A stretch of DNA of 64,000 nt from an uncultured Pseudomonadales bacterium (GTDB lineage Bacteria > Pseudomonadota > Gammaproteobacteria > Pseudomonadales > Pseudohongiellaceae): the NCBI GenBank assembly GCA_943789485.1, contig CALSUH010000016.1:1-64000 (forward strand), written 5' to 3'. Under the pieces are notes generated by a model. The model did not search any database, was not told where the DNA came from, and was given only the letters and a program-made list of their open reading frames with translations. This document shows, piece by piece, positions 55,400-63,922 of this stretch (within the stretch, counting starts at the first letter, position 1; every line of letters begins with the position of its first letter). The translations under genes and the position numbers were made by a program.

Positions 55400-56302
55400 T
55401 TAGATCGCCGTAGTCTCCACGTGATCCACATGCTCTGGTTTTTGCCATGCTGTTATTAGGCAGGCAATGACGATTAAGGTTGTTCCCAAGATTGTAGTTA
55501 AGGTCACAGTTTCGCCAAAAGCGAACCAGCCAAATAGAGCTGCCCAGCCGAATGCGGTGTACTCCACAGGAATTAGCATGTTGGCAGGGGCTCGCGCATA
55601 GGCCCATGACATCATCATTAATGAGACAAGGCCCAGCACAGCTGCTGCTGCCAGCATTGGCACGGCGTCAATCGCTGGTACCTGAGCGAAAAAAGGTGAC
55701 AGACTTGCGAATAGGACGATGATGGTACTGTTCTGAAAGAATGCAATTTCCACAGGACCTGCAAGGAGCGCCTGCTGCCTTTGCAAAATAATATTGTAGG
55801 CATACAACACTGCTGATAATAATATCGCGGCAATACCTTTTCCGGTTTCCTCTTCGTAGTTGCCACCTAAACGACCGGACACGATGATGACTGCTCCAAA
55901 CAAACCTATCACCGAAGCGGCAATTGCCTGCTTGCCGATGTTTTCTTTAAGAATAACAGCGGCCAAATAGAGGGCAAGCAGAGGGGCAATAAAAGACAAG
56001 CCTATTGCCTCTGCGACAGGCAGATATTTTAATCCCCAAAAAAATAAAAAAGCCATAATGGAAATGATAAAACCGCGCCATAGGTGTAAGCGGATGACAT
56101 CGGCTGTCGGCCAAGCAGGACGCCACATCAGATAGAGCAAACCGGCAAGGGAAACAGATATAAGACTGCGCCAAAGCATAGCGTTGTACGCACCGAGACT
56201 CAGCGACAAACTCTTCATCACTACATCCATACCGGCAAAGGTGGAAATACCTGCCCCTGCAACAACAAAGGCGATAGCACTAAATTTAGTAGGTGATGGC
56301 AT
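55400..56302 (-). CDS. EamA/DMT-family transporter
   Basis: A 300-residue inner-membrane protein of ten predicted helices in two EamA repeats (about 10-140 and 155-285). GMDVVMKSLS near the start, LKYLPVAEAIGLSFIAPL, and the second-repeat AFGWAALFGWFAFGETVTLTTILG are typical of RhaT/YdcZ-type drug-metabolite exporters. Substrate unknown. ATG at 56302. It overlaps by about 10 bases the nominal GTG of the divergent TauD-type frame, so that start is probably wrong. Confidence 0.9.
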   Translation of the reverse strand: MPSPTKFSAIAFVVAGAGISTFAGMDVVMKSLSLSLGAYNAMLWRSLISVSLAGLLYLMWRPAWPTADVIRLHLWRGFIISIMAFLFFWGLKYLPVAEAIGLSFIAPLLALYLAAVILKENIGKQAIAASVIGLFGAVIIVSGRLGGNYEEETGKGIAAILLSAVLYAYNIILQRQQALLAGPVEIAFFQNSTIIVLFASLSPFFAQVPAIDAVPMLAAAAVLGLVSLMMMSWAYARAPANMLIPVEYTAFGWAALFGWFAFGETVTLTTILGTTLIVIACLITAWQKPEHVDHVETTAI

Positions 56303-57621
56303 GGGATAAAATTGACTTCGAGATTAGCAGAACAAAGCTTACCTCAAACTCATCAGAAAATTCTAGCAAGAAATTCAAAGGGAAAATTCGAAGACACCAC
56401 CTAAATCAAAGGACCCTGCCCCGTTGGCTGCCTTCACTTCCAAAGAGTCGCCTCTTTCCCCATGACCAAATTTTCTGTCTTTTCAACTTGATCCTATCTC
56501 TTACCGTATTTATCATCGCATTTATTGAGAATTGGTCTAGTACGAATGAAAAAGTAGAACTCATCATTACAACAAAACACAGACTTCCGAATTACATAGA
56601 TCGACCTTCGGCATGGATTGGCTGCGACCTCAAAGCGGACACTGAACAATGGTTGAAAAAGTTGTCCAACGCTGAAATAGCTGACTTAGAATCAGCGGCT
56701 GCGCATTTCCTTTCACTAGGTAAAAACATTGGTGAAATTAGCCGCGGCGACTTCCCACTAAAGCGATTCGGTCAACATCTAGAAACTCTCAAAACCAAAC
56801 TAATCAATGGCATTGGCGTGGAACTCATTCGGGGGTTACCCATAGAGGCCTACAGCAGGGAATTCTGCGCAACAATTTTCTGCGGCATTGGCACCTATCT
56901 AGGTAACGCAAGGTCTCAAAATGCACAGGGGCACATTCTAGGTCATGTGCGGGATATAGGGTTGGATCCCCAAAATACAAACACTAGAATCTACCAGACT
57001 TCAGCCAGACAAACTTTCCACACAGATTCAACCGATGTGGTTGGGTTAATGTGTTTGCACGCTGCGAAAAATGGCGGAGAGTCTTTATTAGTAAGCGCTG
57101 AAACCCTGTTTAATCGCATGCAGCAAAAGCGCCCCGATCTTGTGCCACATTTGTTTGAGGTAGTCGCCACAGACCGCAGGGGTGAAGTACCTCCAGGGGA
57201 AAAACCTTTCTTTGAAATTCCAGTGCTGTCTTGGTACGAAGAATTATTAACCGTTCAGTACCAAAGGCAGTATATAAACAGTGCACAGAGGTTCGCGAGG
57301 GCTCCCAAATTGAAAGAGAAACAGATCCAGGCTCTAGACTATTTTGATGCGCTGGCCAATGATTCCGAATTACACCTTTCCATGGAACTTCAACCGGGTG
57401 ATATGCAGTTTGTTTACAACCATTCTCAGTTACACGACCGTACACGTTTCGACGATTGGGATGAGCCACAACATCGGCGTCATTTGCTTCGTTTATGGTT
57501 GTCTATAGCGGGAGATCGTCCGTTACCGCCTTGCTTTGAATCGCGCTATGGCTCTTTAGAGATTGGCAACAGAGGTGGTATCGTGACCAAGCATACACAC
57601 TTACAAGCGCCCCTGGATTGA
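56293..57621 (+). CDS. TauD/TfdA-family Fe(II)/2-oxoglutarate dioxygenase (start uncertain)
   Basis: The recognisable enzyme begins near residue 100 (PSAWIGCDL) and runs to the stop. The iron triad is read from FHTDSTDVV (His, Asp) and the distal His in NHSQLHDRTRF; a C-terminal Arg in HRRHLLRLW would hold 2-oxoglutarate. Length of this part, about 345 residues, fits TauD-like enzymes of unknown substrate. The first ~97 residues look non-coding: low complexity, a stray hydrophobic stretch, no homology recognised, and overlap with the DMT gene. A likelier start is the ATG at 56546, which would be in frame if the run AAAAA at 56549-56553 had six A, giving MKKVELI. So either the start is non-standard or one base is missing. 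Confidence 0.8.
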   Translation: MMAWDKIDFEISRTKLTSNSSENSSKKFKGKIRRHHLNQRTLPRWLPSLPKSRLFPHDQIFCLFNLILSLTVFIIAFIENWSSTNEKVELIITTKHRLPNYIDRPSAWIGCDLKADTEQWLKKLSNAEIADLESAAAHFLSLGKNIGEISRGDFPLKRFGQHLETLKTKLINGIGVELIRGLPIEAYSREFCATIFCGIGTYLGNARSQNAQGHILGHVRDIGLDPQNTNTRIYQTSARQTFHTDSTDVVGLMCLHAAKNGGESLLVSAETLFNRMQQKRPDLVPHLFEVVATDRRGEVPPGEKPFFEIPVLSWYEELLTVQYQRQYINSAQRFARAPKLKEKQIQALDYFDALANDSELHLSMELQPGDMQFVYNHSQLHDRTRFDDWDEPQHRRHLLRLWLSIAGDRPLPPCFESRYGSLEIGNRGGIVTKHTHLQAPLD

Positions 57622-57855
57622 CAAAAAATAGCCGGAACAGATTGAATATTTGAATGCCATTGGGCCCGTTTCTCACTAAATCCATAACACACTTCTTTGC
57701 ACACTCTGATTTCGCGTTGTTAATTTATTGATATCAAAAGGAAATCGGTTGAGCAGTCTACTGAAAATACTCGTGTCGAAGCTACGATTAATAAGGCATC
57801 AAGGTATTGCAGGCGATCTTGAGGGGGGCAACCTTGGAAGCATAGAGAGGATATA

Positions 57856-57895
57856 AGGGGCACTAATAGCTTAAAGTCTGTTTGTGTGTGCCCCT
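57856..57895. terminator. Possible bidirectional hairpin between convergent genes
   Basis: AGGGGCAC (57856-57863) pairs with GTGCCCCT (57888-57895) around a 24-base loop, just before the stop of the BVMO-hydrolase gene. There is no clear T-tract. The remaining 57622-57905 spacer shows no gene. Confidence 0.3.
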
Positions 57896-57905
57896 CACTT
57901 CCTCG

Positions 57906-60479
57906 TTATTGAAAGAACCCCCTAATACCATCACTCATTGCCTGCCGTACATCGTTAGCGGAAACCACCATATCAACCGCGGTTAAAGACGTATGAATCT
58001 GCCCGGGAGCCTGAATATGTTGCACGGCAACACCGGCAGCATGCATTTTAGCGGCATAGGCATTGCCCTCATCGCGCAAGGGATCCAATTCTGCGGTAAC
58101 CACCATGGCTGGAGGCAATCCGTCTAGACTCTCTGCTCGAAGAGGAGAGGCGCGTGGGTCGTTTCTTTCACTCGCATCGCAATATTGATCCCAAAACCAG
58201 GTCATTAAATTTCTTGTTAAAACGTAACCTTCTGCATTATCGCCATAAGATGCCGTGGAAAAATCTCTATCAGTTGCCGGACACACTAGAAGCTGGCCGC
58301 TAATATTTGGTCCATCCTGGCTTTTTGCTAACTGACATACAACGGTAGCCAAGTTGCCACCAGCGCTCCAGCCTGCAACGGCAATTTGCTTAGAGTCCCC
58401 ACCGAGAGATTCTGCATTTTCGACTATCCAACTCAGTGCTCCATATGCATCATCGACAGCCGCCGGAAAGCGCGCTTCCGGTGCATGGCGATAGTCGACT
58501 GAAACGACAATGGAATTGGAACTGGTGCATAAGTGACGACAAAAAGGATCGTCAGAGCTGGCATGGCCCAATACCCAACCACCGCCATGGTAATAAACGA
58601 CGATAGGGTGAGGACCGGCAGTTGCCGGTCGATAGAGCCGATAGTCTAGCTCCCCATCTGGGCCCGGCAGCTTGCTATCGATAATTTCCCCTACATCAGG
58701 GCCTGGTGCGCGATTAGCTGCATTTGCATCCATAGCCGCACGGGCTTGGTCGACAGGCAATGTTTCTAATGGGGGTTGCTCCAGGCTTGCTATAAGATCG
58801 AGCACCATCTGCACGTCAGGCTTAACATAACGAATTAAACCTTCATTGCAATGGAAACCTGCAGGGCCTGATTGTCCGAACCCAAGGTAGCCTCGTTCAA
58901 CCACTTCATTGCAGACTTGTCGATAAGTATCGACGCCACCAATATAAGGAAGAAAAACTCGGGGTTTGCCCGGCACGTTTGCTCCCATATACCAACTGTT
59001 GGCAACTGGATAAAGAGTAAGGTTGGCAAAATCATTAACATGGGTTATCCAACCATCCTGGGCGGCAGCAGTTGCTTCGAGAGTTTTTAAGTCTTGGTTG
59101 CGTAAATGCTCAAACGCGGCAGTTATCCAATCCACATGCTGTTCTATGGAGACAACCATATTCGATAACACCGAAGGACTGCCAGGGCCTGTAATAGTAA
59201 AAAAATTAGGAAAGCCATGGACGTTCAATCCCAGGTAGGTCTTTGGACCTTCTTCCCAAACATCTTTTAGCTCAATGCCATCGCGACCACGAATGTCTAC
59301 GGCAACGATAGCGCCGGTCATAGCATCAAAACCTGTAGCAAACACAATAGAGTCGAACTCCATTGATTCTTCAGTCGTATCGATGCCAGTTTCGGTGATT
59401 GACTCGATTGGCGTGTTACGCAGGTTGATGAGTTTGCTGTGCGGCAGATTAAACGTCTCGAAGTAGTTCGTTTCGAGGCACAAGCGTTTGGTGAACAGTG
59501 GAAAGTCTTTAGCGCAAAGATCTTCGGCAGTTTGTGGGTCGGTGACTTTGGCCCGCACTTTGTCTCGAAAAAATTCTGCTACTGAATCATTGGCAGCCTG
59601 ATTAGATACCAGATCGGTGAATGAAGTGTTTATGGTTAATAAATCACCACGGGCAAAGCCTTTTTCCAATCTGCGTTGGCGTTCTTCTGGTTCAACTGTG
59701 AAGAAAGGCTCTTCGCTCCTAGGCAGGGGAACTCCCGCCCTCGACCATCGCGCCCCTTCGTGATAGGTATCACGATCGGCCCGTAATTTTTGTAGATGAT
59801 CTTCACGAACTGGGCCGTTGTTTGCGGGCGCGGCGTAGTTCGCCGTTCTCTGAAACACCGTAATCTGGCTCGCTTCTTTAGCGATAAGCGGAATTGATTG
59901 AATGCCTGAGGACCCAGTGCCGATGACAGCTACGCGCTTGCCAGTAAAGTCGACGCCATCGTGGGGCCAGGCATTTGTGGAATAAGTTGTGCCACCGAAG
60001 CGATCGGCGCCAGGCACATCGGGTTCTTTGGGTAATGACAGGCAACCGGTAGCCATTACATAGAATTGGCTGGTTAAACAGTCGCCGTTGGCAGTTGTTA
60101 CTTTCCACTGCGATGCGCCTTCGTCCCAATCGGCCCGTTCTACTCGCGTGGAGAATTGAATGTCGCGCCGCAAGTCATAGCGATCGGCGACGAATTGCAG
60201 ATAACGCAGAATCTCCGGCTGTGTGGCATAACGTTCTGACCACTGCCATTGCTTCTCTAGTTCCGGATCGAAGCTATAGGAGTAGTCTAAGCTCTCAATG
60301 TCGCAGCGTGCACCCGGATAACGATTCCAGTACCAGGTCCCACCCACATCATCCCCGGTTTCTAGGGCAATCGCAGAAAATCCCGCTGCACGCAGTTTGT
60401 GAAGTAGATACAAGCCAGCCATGCCTGCCCCCACAACGATGACATCATACTGCTTATTACTCGATCCAAGTTTGTTCAT
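57906..60479 (-). CDS. Baeyer-Villiger monooxygenase fused to alpha/beta-hydrolase
   Basis: An 857-residue two-enzyme fusion. Residues 1 to about 545 are a class B flavoprotein monooxygenase: FAD Rossmann motif GAGMAG (17-22), [15 protein letters not shown] (46-60), which fits the BVMO-specific GxWxxxxYPGxxxD motif, and NADPH motif GTGSSG (187-192). The BVMO fingerprint FxGxxxHxxxWP is present as [12 protein letters not shown] (161-172), with Ser167 where His is usual. After a linker, about 590-857 is an HSL-type (family IV) esterase: oxyanion HGGGW near 631, GWSAGG near 702-707 (nucleophile Ser), ELDPLRDEG for Asp and QIHTSL for His. The first half would insert oxygen next to a ketone; the second would hydrolyse the ester or lactone. 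Cytoplasmic; no signal. Confidence 0.9.
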   Translation of the reverse strand: MNKLGSSNKQYDVIVVGAGMAGLYLLHKLRAAGFSAIALETGDDVGGTWYWNRYPGARCDIESLDYSYSFDPELEKQWQWSERYATQPEILRYLQFVADRYDLRRDIQFSTRVERADWDEGASQWKVTTANGDCLTSQFYVMATGCLSLPKEPDVPGADRFGGTTYSTNAWPHDGVDFTGKRVAVIGTGSSGIQSIPLIAKEASQITVFQRTANYAAPANNGPVREDHLQKLRADRDTYHEGARWSRAGVPLPRSEEPFFTVEPEERQRRLEKGFARGDLLTINTSFTDLVSNQAANDSVAEFFRDKVRAKVTDPQTAEDLCAKDFPLFTKRLCLETNYFETFNLPHSKLINLRNTPIESITETGIDTTEESMEFDSIVFATGFDAMTGAIVAVDIRGRDGIELKDVWEEGPKTYLGLNVHGFPNFFTITGPGSPSVLSNMVVSIEQHVDWITAAFEHLRNQDLKTLEATAAAQDGWITHVNDFANLTLYPVANSWYMGANVPGKPRVFLPYIGGVDTYRQVCNEVVERGYLGFGQSGPAGFHCNEGLIRYVKPDVQMVLDLIASLEQPPLETLPVDQARAAMDANAANRAPGPDVGEIIDSKLPGPDGELDYRLYRPATAGPHPIVVYYHGGGWVLGHASSDDPFCRHLCTSSNSIVVSVDYRHAPEARFPAAVDDAYGALSWIVENAESLGGDSKQIAVAGWSAGGNLATVVCQLAKSQDGPNISGQLLVCPATDRDFSTASYGDNAEGYVLTRNLMTWFWDQYCDASERNDPRASPLRAESLDGLPPAMVVTAELDPLRDEGNAYAAKMHAAGVAVQHIQAPGQIHTSLTAVDMVVSANDVRQAMSDGIRGFFQ

Positions 60480-60898
60480 TTTTGTTACTCAATTATTGTT
60501 AAATCTTTTTCGGTAATGCACCGCGGCCTGAAAGATTATAACGAAGCGCCACAAGGAAACAACATACACAGGCTATCAGCGCTACGATTCTCAAAGCGAA
60601 CTGTGGCTATGGCTGACGCCGGCATCAGCAACAAGAACCCGATTGTTTGTAGAGCGTATTTTAAGATTTTTATTGTTCTGTCGCTCTGCCTGATTTAGTT
60701 GTTGGCTTAAATGCCAACAACACGTGGCCTGCAGTCCAGCCGACGCGACCGTATCTGGAGTTCACGAACAAGAAACCAACACCGACGGCAATACCATGAG
60801 CGTCGATCGATCCACCCAAACCTGGCACTAAGCTTCCAGAAAATTGACATCTCATATGACATGCCGCAGCATGACAAGGTCAGCGTAAGGACAACAGT
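60480..60898. other. 419-base spacer without a supported gene
   Basis: This stretch separates the BVMO-hydrolase gene from the divergent copper-monooxygenase gene. Short frames exist on both strands (for example 60670-60855, minus) but none has a ribosome-binding site or a recognised family. It must contain both promoters and holds a candidate regulator site at 60850-60861. Confidence 0.6.
60850..60861 (-). promoter_or_regulatory. Candidate TetR-type operator upstream of copper-monooxygenase gene
   Basis: On the minus strand this reads TGTCATATGAGA, matching the pattern TGTCA-WW-TGA of the two sites near the tetR start (62331, 62363). Another TGACAT half-site lies at 60845-60850. The site is about 40 bases before the copper-monooxygenase start. 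Inferred from similarity only. Confidence 0.35.
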
Positions 60899-62296
60899 AT
60901 GGGTAAGCAATATAAGCACCTCTATTTGATTACTAAAAAATTCTTGTCGATGGCAGCACTACTCAGTGCTTCAACAGGGGCTTTGGCGCAGCCCTCCGAT
61001 GAACCGACTTATTACGGAGAAGCCCTTGATGCATTAAGTCGTAACTGTGCCGAATGCCACCGACCAGAAGGTCCTAATCTGGGCGGGGTGCAAGCACCGT
61101 TTTCTGTCCTGAGTTTTGAGGAAGCAAAAATTTGGGCACCATTGATAGCCCTGCGACTTAAAGACGGATCTATGCCTCCTTGGGGCGCACACCAACAGCA
61201 CCAAGGAACGTTCAAGAACGAACGTTACATCTCTGATGAAGACAAGCAACTTCTGATCAGCTGGGTTGAGGCGGGTGCGCTTGAAGGTGATGCCAAGAAT
61301 CAGCCGACAGCAAATGAACTCGCTCTTAGCGCACCGGCGAATGAGCCTACGCTGGCACCGGACGGTTCCATCTGGTGGATGGGAGTGCCCGATGCGACAG
61401 TTGCCTTTGCTGACCCGGTGCAGGTATGCGAGGAAGCATCCGATTGGCAACCCACGATTCTTATGCACCGTACTGACGGTGATCTGAGCAAGCATCAATG
61501 GGCTCAAGCGTCAGAAATCCGGCCCGGCAGCTCCACAATGCACCACGGGACTTCCAACTATCTGGGAGTAGCCGTGCCAGGTCGAGGCCCTCAAGTCTAC
61601 CCAGATGGATGGGGCTTTCTTGTGCCCGCGGATCCATTTATTACGCTTAATATGCACTATGCCAAGCAGTCAGGCCCTGGCACTGCGGTGGAAGATAACA
61701 CCGTTGGTGGTTTCCTCTTCTATGAACCCGGCGAGATAATCGACTACGTGGTTCAAAACACGATTCCTATGAACACGGACATTGTGATTCCACCAGGCGA
61801 TCCCAACTACATGGCTACACATGAGCACATGATCGAGGAAGACATTCTGCTGCTTGCGCTGGCCCCTCATTCTCACTATCGCGGCAAGGCTGTAAAGCTT
61901 GAACTGGAACTGCCTGGTGTAGATGGGCTAGAAACTCTGCTCTGGGTGCCCGACTATGACTTCAACTGGCAATTTCACTATGAGTACCATGAGCCGAGAT
62001 TACTTCCAGCCGGAGCAAAAATGCATGTGACCTGGTGGTTTGACAATTCCGCTGAAAACATGGCGAATCCTGACCCTACAGCTGAAGTTCGTTATGGACC
62101 TAAATCATCAGATGAAATGATGAACGCCCGCTATTACTTCACCAAGCCAGAGCCGCAGGGAATCGTCGTGGGAGATGCGATCCCCGAATCCCTACTTGCC
62201 CAGGCTCGAAGCACGGAACAATATTACCGGGGCCAGCAGACTGGCTGGGATACGAAAAATATTAGCCAGCTGTGCGGACCACAATCAGGGCCCTAA
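60899..62296 (+). CDS. Exported cytochrome c / copper type II monooxygenase-like protein
   Basis: A 465-residue protein with a signal peptide (to about residue 30, ALAQ). A c-type heme site, CAECH (residues 50-54), opens a short cytochrome-like domain with Met in DGSMPPWG as possible axial ligand. The rest resembles the peptidylglycine/dopamine monooxygenase fold: a His pair in TMHHGTSNYLG, NMHYAK, the HxH of APHSHYRGK, and a Met in DEMMNARYYF could bind two coppers. Bacterial proteins of this build are common in marine proteobacteria and Acidobacteria, with no proven substrate. A heme domain could feed electrons to the copper sites. TAAGG precedes the ATG. It is divergent from the BVMO-hydrolase gene. 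Confidence 0.85.
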   Translation: MGKQYKHLYLITKKFLSMAALLSASTGALAQPSDEPTYYGEALDALSRNCAECHRPEGPNLGGVQAPFSVLSFEEAKIWAPLIALRLKDGSMPPWGAHQQHQGTFKNERYISDEDKQLLISWVEAGALEGDAKNQPTANELALSAPANEPTLAPDGSIWWMGVPDATVAFADPVQVCEEASDWQPTILMHRTDGDLSKHQWAQASEIRPGSSTMHHGTSNYLGVAVPGRGPQVYPDGWGFLVPADPFITLNMHYAKQSGPGTAVEDNTVGGFLFYEPGEIIDYVVQNTIPMNTDIVIPPGDPNYMATHEHMIEEDILLLALAPHSHYRGKAVKLELELPGVDGLETLLWVPDYDFNWQFHYEYHEPRLLPAGAKMHVTWWFDNSAENMANPDPTAEVRYGPKSSDEMMNARYYFTKPEPQGIVVGDAIPESLLAQARSTEQYYRGQQTGWDTKNISQLCGPQSGP

Positions 62297-62330
62297 AAAA
62301 CGGAAAACCAAGAAAACGCTTTTTGCAGCA

Positions 62331-62342
62331 TGTCATTTGACA
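62331..62342 (+). promoter_or_regulatory. Candidate TetR operator 1 (palindrome)
   Basis: TGTCATTTGACA is a perfect 5-2-5 palindrome, extended to ATGTCATTTGACAT (62330-62343). It lies 20 bases before the tetR start codon, a usual place for autoregulation by a TetR-family repressor. Confidence 0.5.
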
Positions 62343-62362
62343 TCTCAAACAATGAAAAAACA

Positions 62363-62374
62363 TGTCAAATGAAA
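62363..62374 (+). promoter_or_regulatory. Candidate TetR operator 2 (partial palindrome)
   Basis: TGTCAAATGAAA matches the left arm and most of the right arm of operator 1, centred 32 bases downstream, and covers the tetR start codon. The 32-base spacing is about three helical turns, so two dimers could sit on one face of the DNA. Confidence 0.35.
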
Positions 62375-62651
62375 TAGAACAGCAACAATCAGGCACTGAG
62401 GAACAGTCAGCTGGTTACGATCGAAAGCAACAAATTCTCCAACAAGCGGTCGAGATCATAGCATCAGAAGGCTAGGCCAAGCTGTCAATGCGATCTCTGG
62501 CGCGTGCCAGCGGCATAACACTGGGTGCGCTGCAATACCATTTCAGCACTTGGGAAGACATGCTGCGTGCACTGAACGTCTATATACTTGATCAGTACGA
62601 TAAAATTTGGGAGACGATGACTACCAAAGACAGGCCGCCGACTCTCCAAGG

Positions 62652-62745
62652 GAAAATCGGGAGAAAATCGGGGACAGACCACGTTTAAACGATTGGGTTT
62701 GCCGGAGCTCAGGCTTCTCAAAAAAACCGTGGTCTGTCCCCGTTT
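62652..62745. repeat. REP-like inverted-repeat element inserted in tetR
   Basis: Left arm CGGGGACAGACCACGTTT (62669-62686) and right arm AAACCGTGGTCTGTCCCCG (62724-62742) are complementary except for one extra C. GAAAATCGG is duplicated just to the left (62652-62660, 62662-62670). The GGGGACAGACCACG core resembles a palindrome that I recall as dispersed in many gammaproteobacteria near RAYT (REP-associated transposase) genes; no such gene is in the window. Confidence 0.8.
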
Positions 62746-62953
62746 ACACACCGCGAGCAGAAGTATTGGCAATTATGTTGATTCTCAGAGGGTCGAGGCT
62801 GTTACGAGGCGAAATCCATAAGTGGGGCGTTGAGGCTGATGAGGTTTATGACGCCATTATCGGAATGGCCGATGCAAAATATGGCAACCGGACAAACAAT
62901 TCTAGTTGACGAACAGGATTGAATGCAGCAATTAATTAGAGCCGAGATAAATT

Positions 62954-63922
62954 ATGCTGGAACAACGATCGAATCTCCTTACTGCCACTCTACTGCTCCT
63001 GATTTTCACTCCCCAGCTAGGGTGGGCACAAACTGTCGACAGTCGTGTGTTCACCGCAGGTAAAACTCCCTGGGGACATCCGGATATCCAAGGTGTCTGG
63101 GATCGACGCACTATTACACCCTTAGAAAGGCCTGAACGTTTCGCGGACAAAGCTTTTCTCACGGCTGAAGAAATAATTGCTTACGAAAAGGCAAGCGCTG
63201 CTCGAGAGGATGGCAAACCATTGGATGCCCGACGCACTGGAATAACAGTGCATGATCCGCAAGACTTGGACTATGGCTCAAGCGTTCTGGCAACCGGACA
63301 AACGTCTCTGGTGGTCGACCCTCCGAACGGACGCATTCCAGCCTACACACAAGCTGCCGTTGAGCGCGCTGCAGCCGAGCAAAAACTCCGTGAAAGCAGA
63401 GGTTCCGCCGACAGTTGGACTGATCGTAGTCTGAATGAGCGCTGCCTAACCTGGGGCATGCCGCAAGGAATGCTCCCACAAGCCTACAATAATAATATTC
63501 AAATAGTTCAGACTGCCAATGAAGTGATGATACTCACTGAGATGGTGCATGACGTTCGCATTGTTTCCCTCGATGGGCGCCCTCACATACCGGATAACAT
63601 TACTCAATGGCATGGCGATGCTCGAGGGCACTGGATTGGGGAAACACTTGTTATTGAGACAACAAACTTCTCAGCAAAATCTAACTTTCGCCGCTCAGGT
63701 TCCAATTTACATTTGGAAGAACGTTACACAAGAATCGCCGACGATAGATTGCAATATGAATTTACCGTCACCGACGACACTACTTGGGAGCGCCCTTGGA
63801 CAGTGTCTTTCCCAATGGTTAAAGGAGGCGAACCCCTGTATGAATTTGCCTGCCATGAAGGAAACTACGGCTTAGAAAATATATTGCGAGCAGCCCGGCA
63901 TCTTGAGAAGCAACAACAATAG
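62954..63922 (+). CDS. Secreted protein of unknown function (TPWGHPDIQGVW family)
   Basis: A 322-residue protein with a signal peptide ending near residue 25 (GWAQ). Its mature part opens with GKTPWGHPDIQGVWDRRTITPLERP, a motif found in many uncharacterised exported proteins of marine proteobacteria and Acidobacteria, often near oxidoreductase or catabolic genes. Later conserved-looking pieces are DRSLNERCLTWGMPQGMLP, MVHDVRIVSLDGRPH, WHGDARGHWIGETLVIETTN and LQYEFTVTDDTTWERPW, which suggest a beta-rich repeat fold. No catalytic motif is recognised. It starts about 45 bases after the tetR remnant and could belong to the same regulated group. The last 78 bases of the window hold no gene. Confidence 0.8.
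   Translation: MLEQRSNLLTATLLLLIFTPQLGWAQTVDSRVFTAGKTPWGHPDIQGVWDRRTITPLERPERFADKAFLTAEEIIAYEKASAAREDGKPLDARRTGITVHDPQDLDYGSSVLATGQTSLVVDPPNGRIPAYTQAAVERAAAEQKLRESRGSADSWTDRSLNERCLTWGMPQGMLPQAYNNNIQIVQTANEVMILTEMVHDVRIVSLDGRPHIPDNITQWHGDARGHWIGETLVIETTNFSAKSNFRRSGSNLHLEERYTRIADDRLQYEFTVTDDTTWERPWTVSFPMVKGGEPLYEFACHEGNYGLENILRAARHLEKQQQ

Larger units (their letters stand above)
62362..62909 (+). pseudogene. TetR-family regulator, broken by TAG and an inserted palindromic element
   Basis: From ATG 62362 the frame reads a polar N terminus, QQILQQAVEIIASEG, a TAG at 62473-62475, then AKLSMRSLARASGITLGALQYHFSTWEDMLRAL, the TetR helix-turn-helix. A Tyr or similar residue is expected at the TAG. 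The frame is then lost in a 95-base inverted-repeat element (62652-62745). Beyond it, VLAIMLILRGSRLLRGEIHKW and DEVYDAIIGMADAKYG form a plausible TetR C terminus in another frame. Some 40-50 ligand-domain residues appear to be missing. The gene cannot make a normal repressor as read, so neighbouring genes may be derepressed. Confidence 0.85.

Noticed and set aside
60670..60855. Minus-strand frame of 61 codons in the spacer before the copper-monooxygenase gene
   Set aside because: No ribosome-binding site or known family, and it covers the likely promoter region. Kept only as part of the spacer entry.
755..62480. Recoding of TAG as an amino acid, suggested by in-frame TAG in fimT and tetR
   Set aside because: Many intact genes here end in TAG (for example the TSUP, tlpA, DUF3570, miaB and holA genes), so TAG is a normal stop.
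62652..62745. Insertion sequence in tetR
   Set aside because: Too short and without any transposase. It fits a REP-like or other non-autonomous palindrome better.
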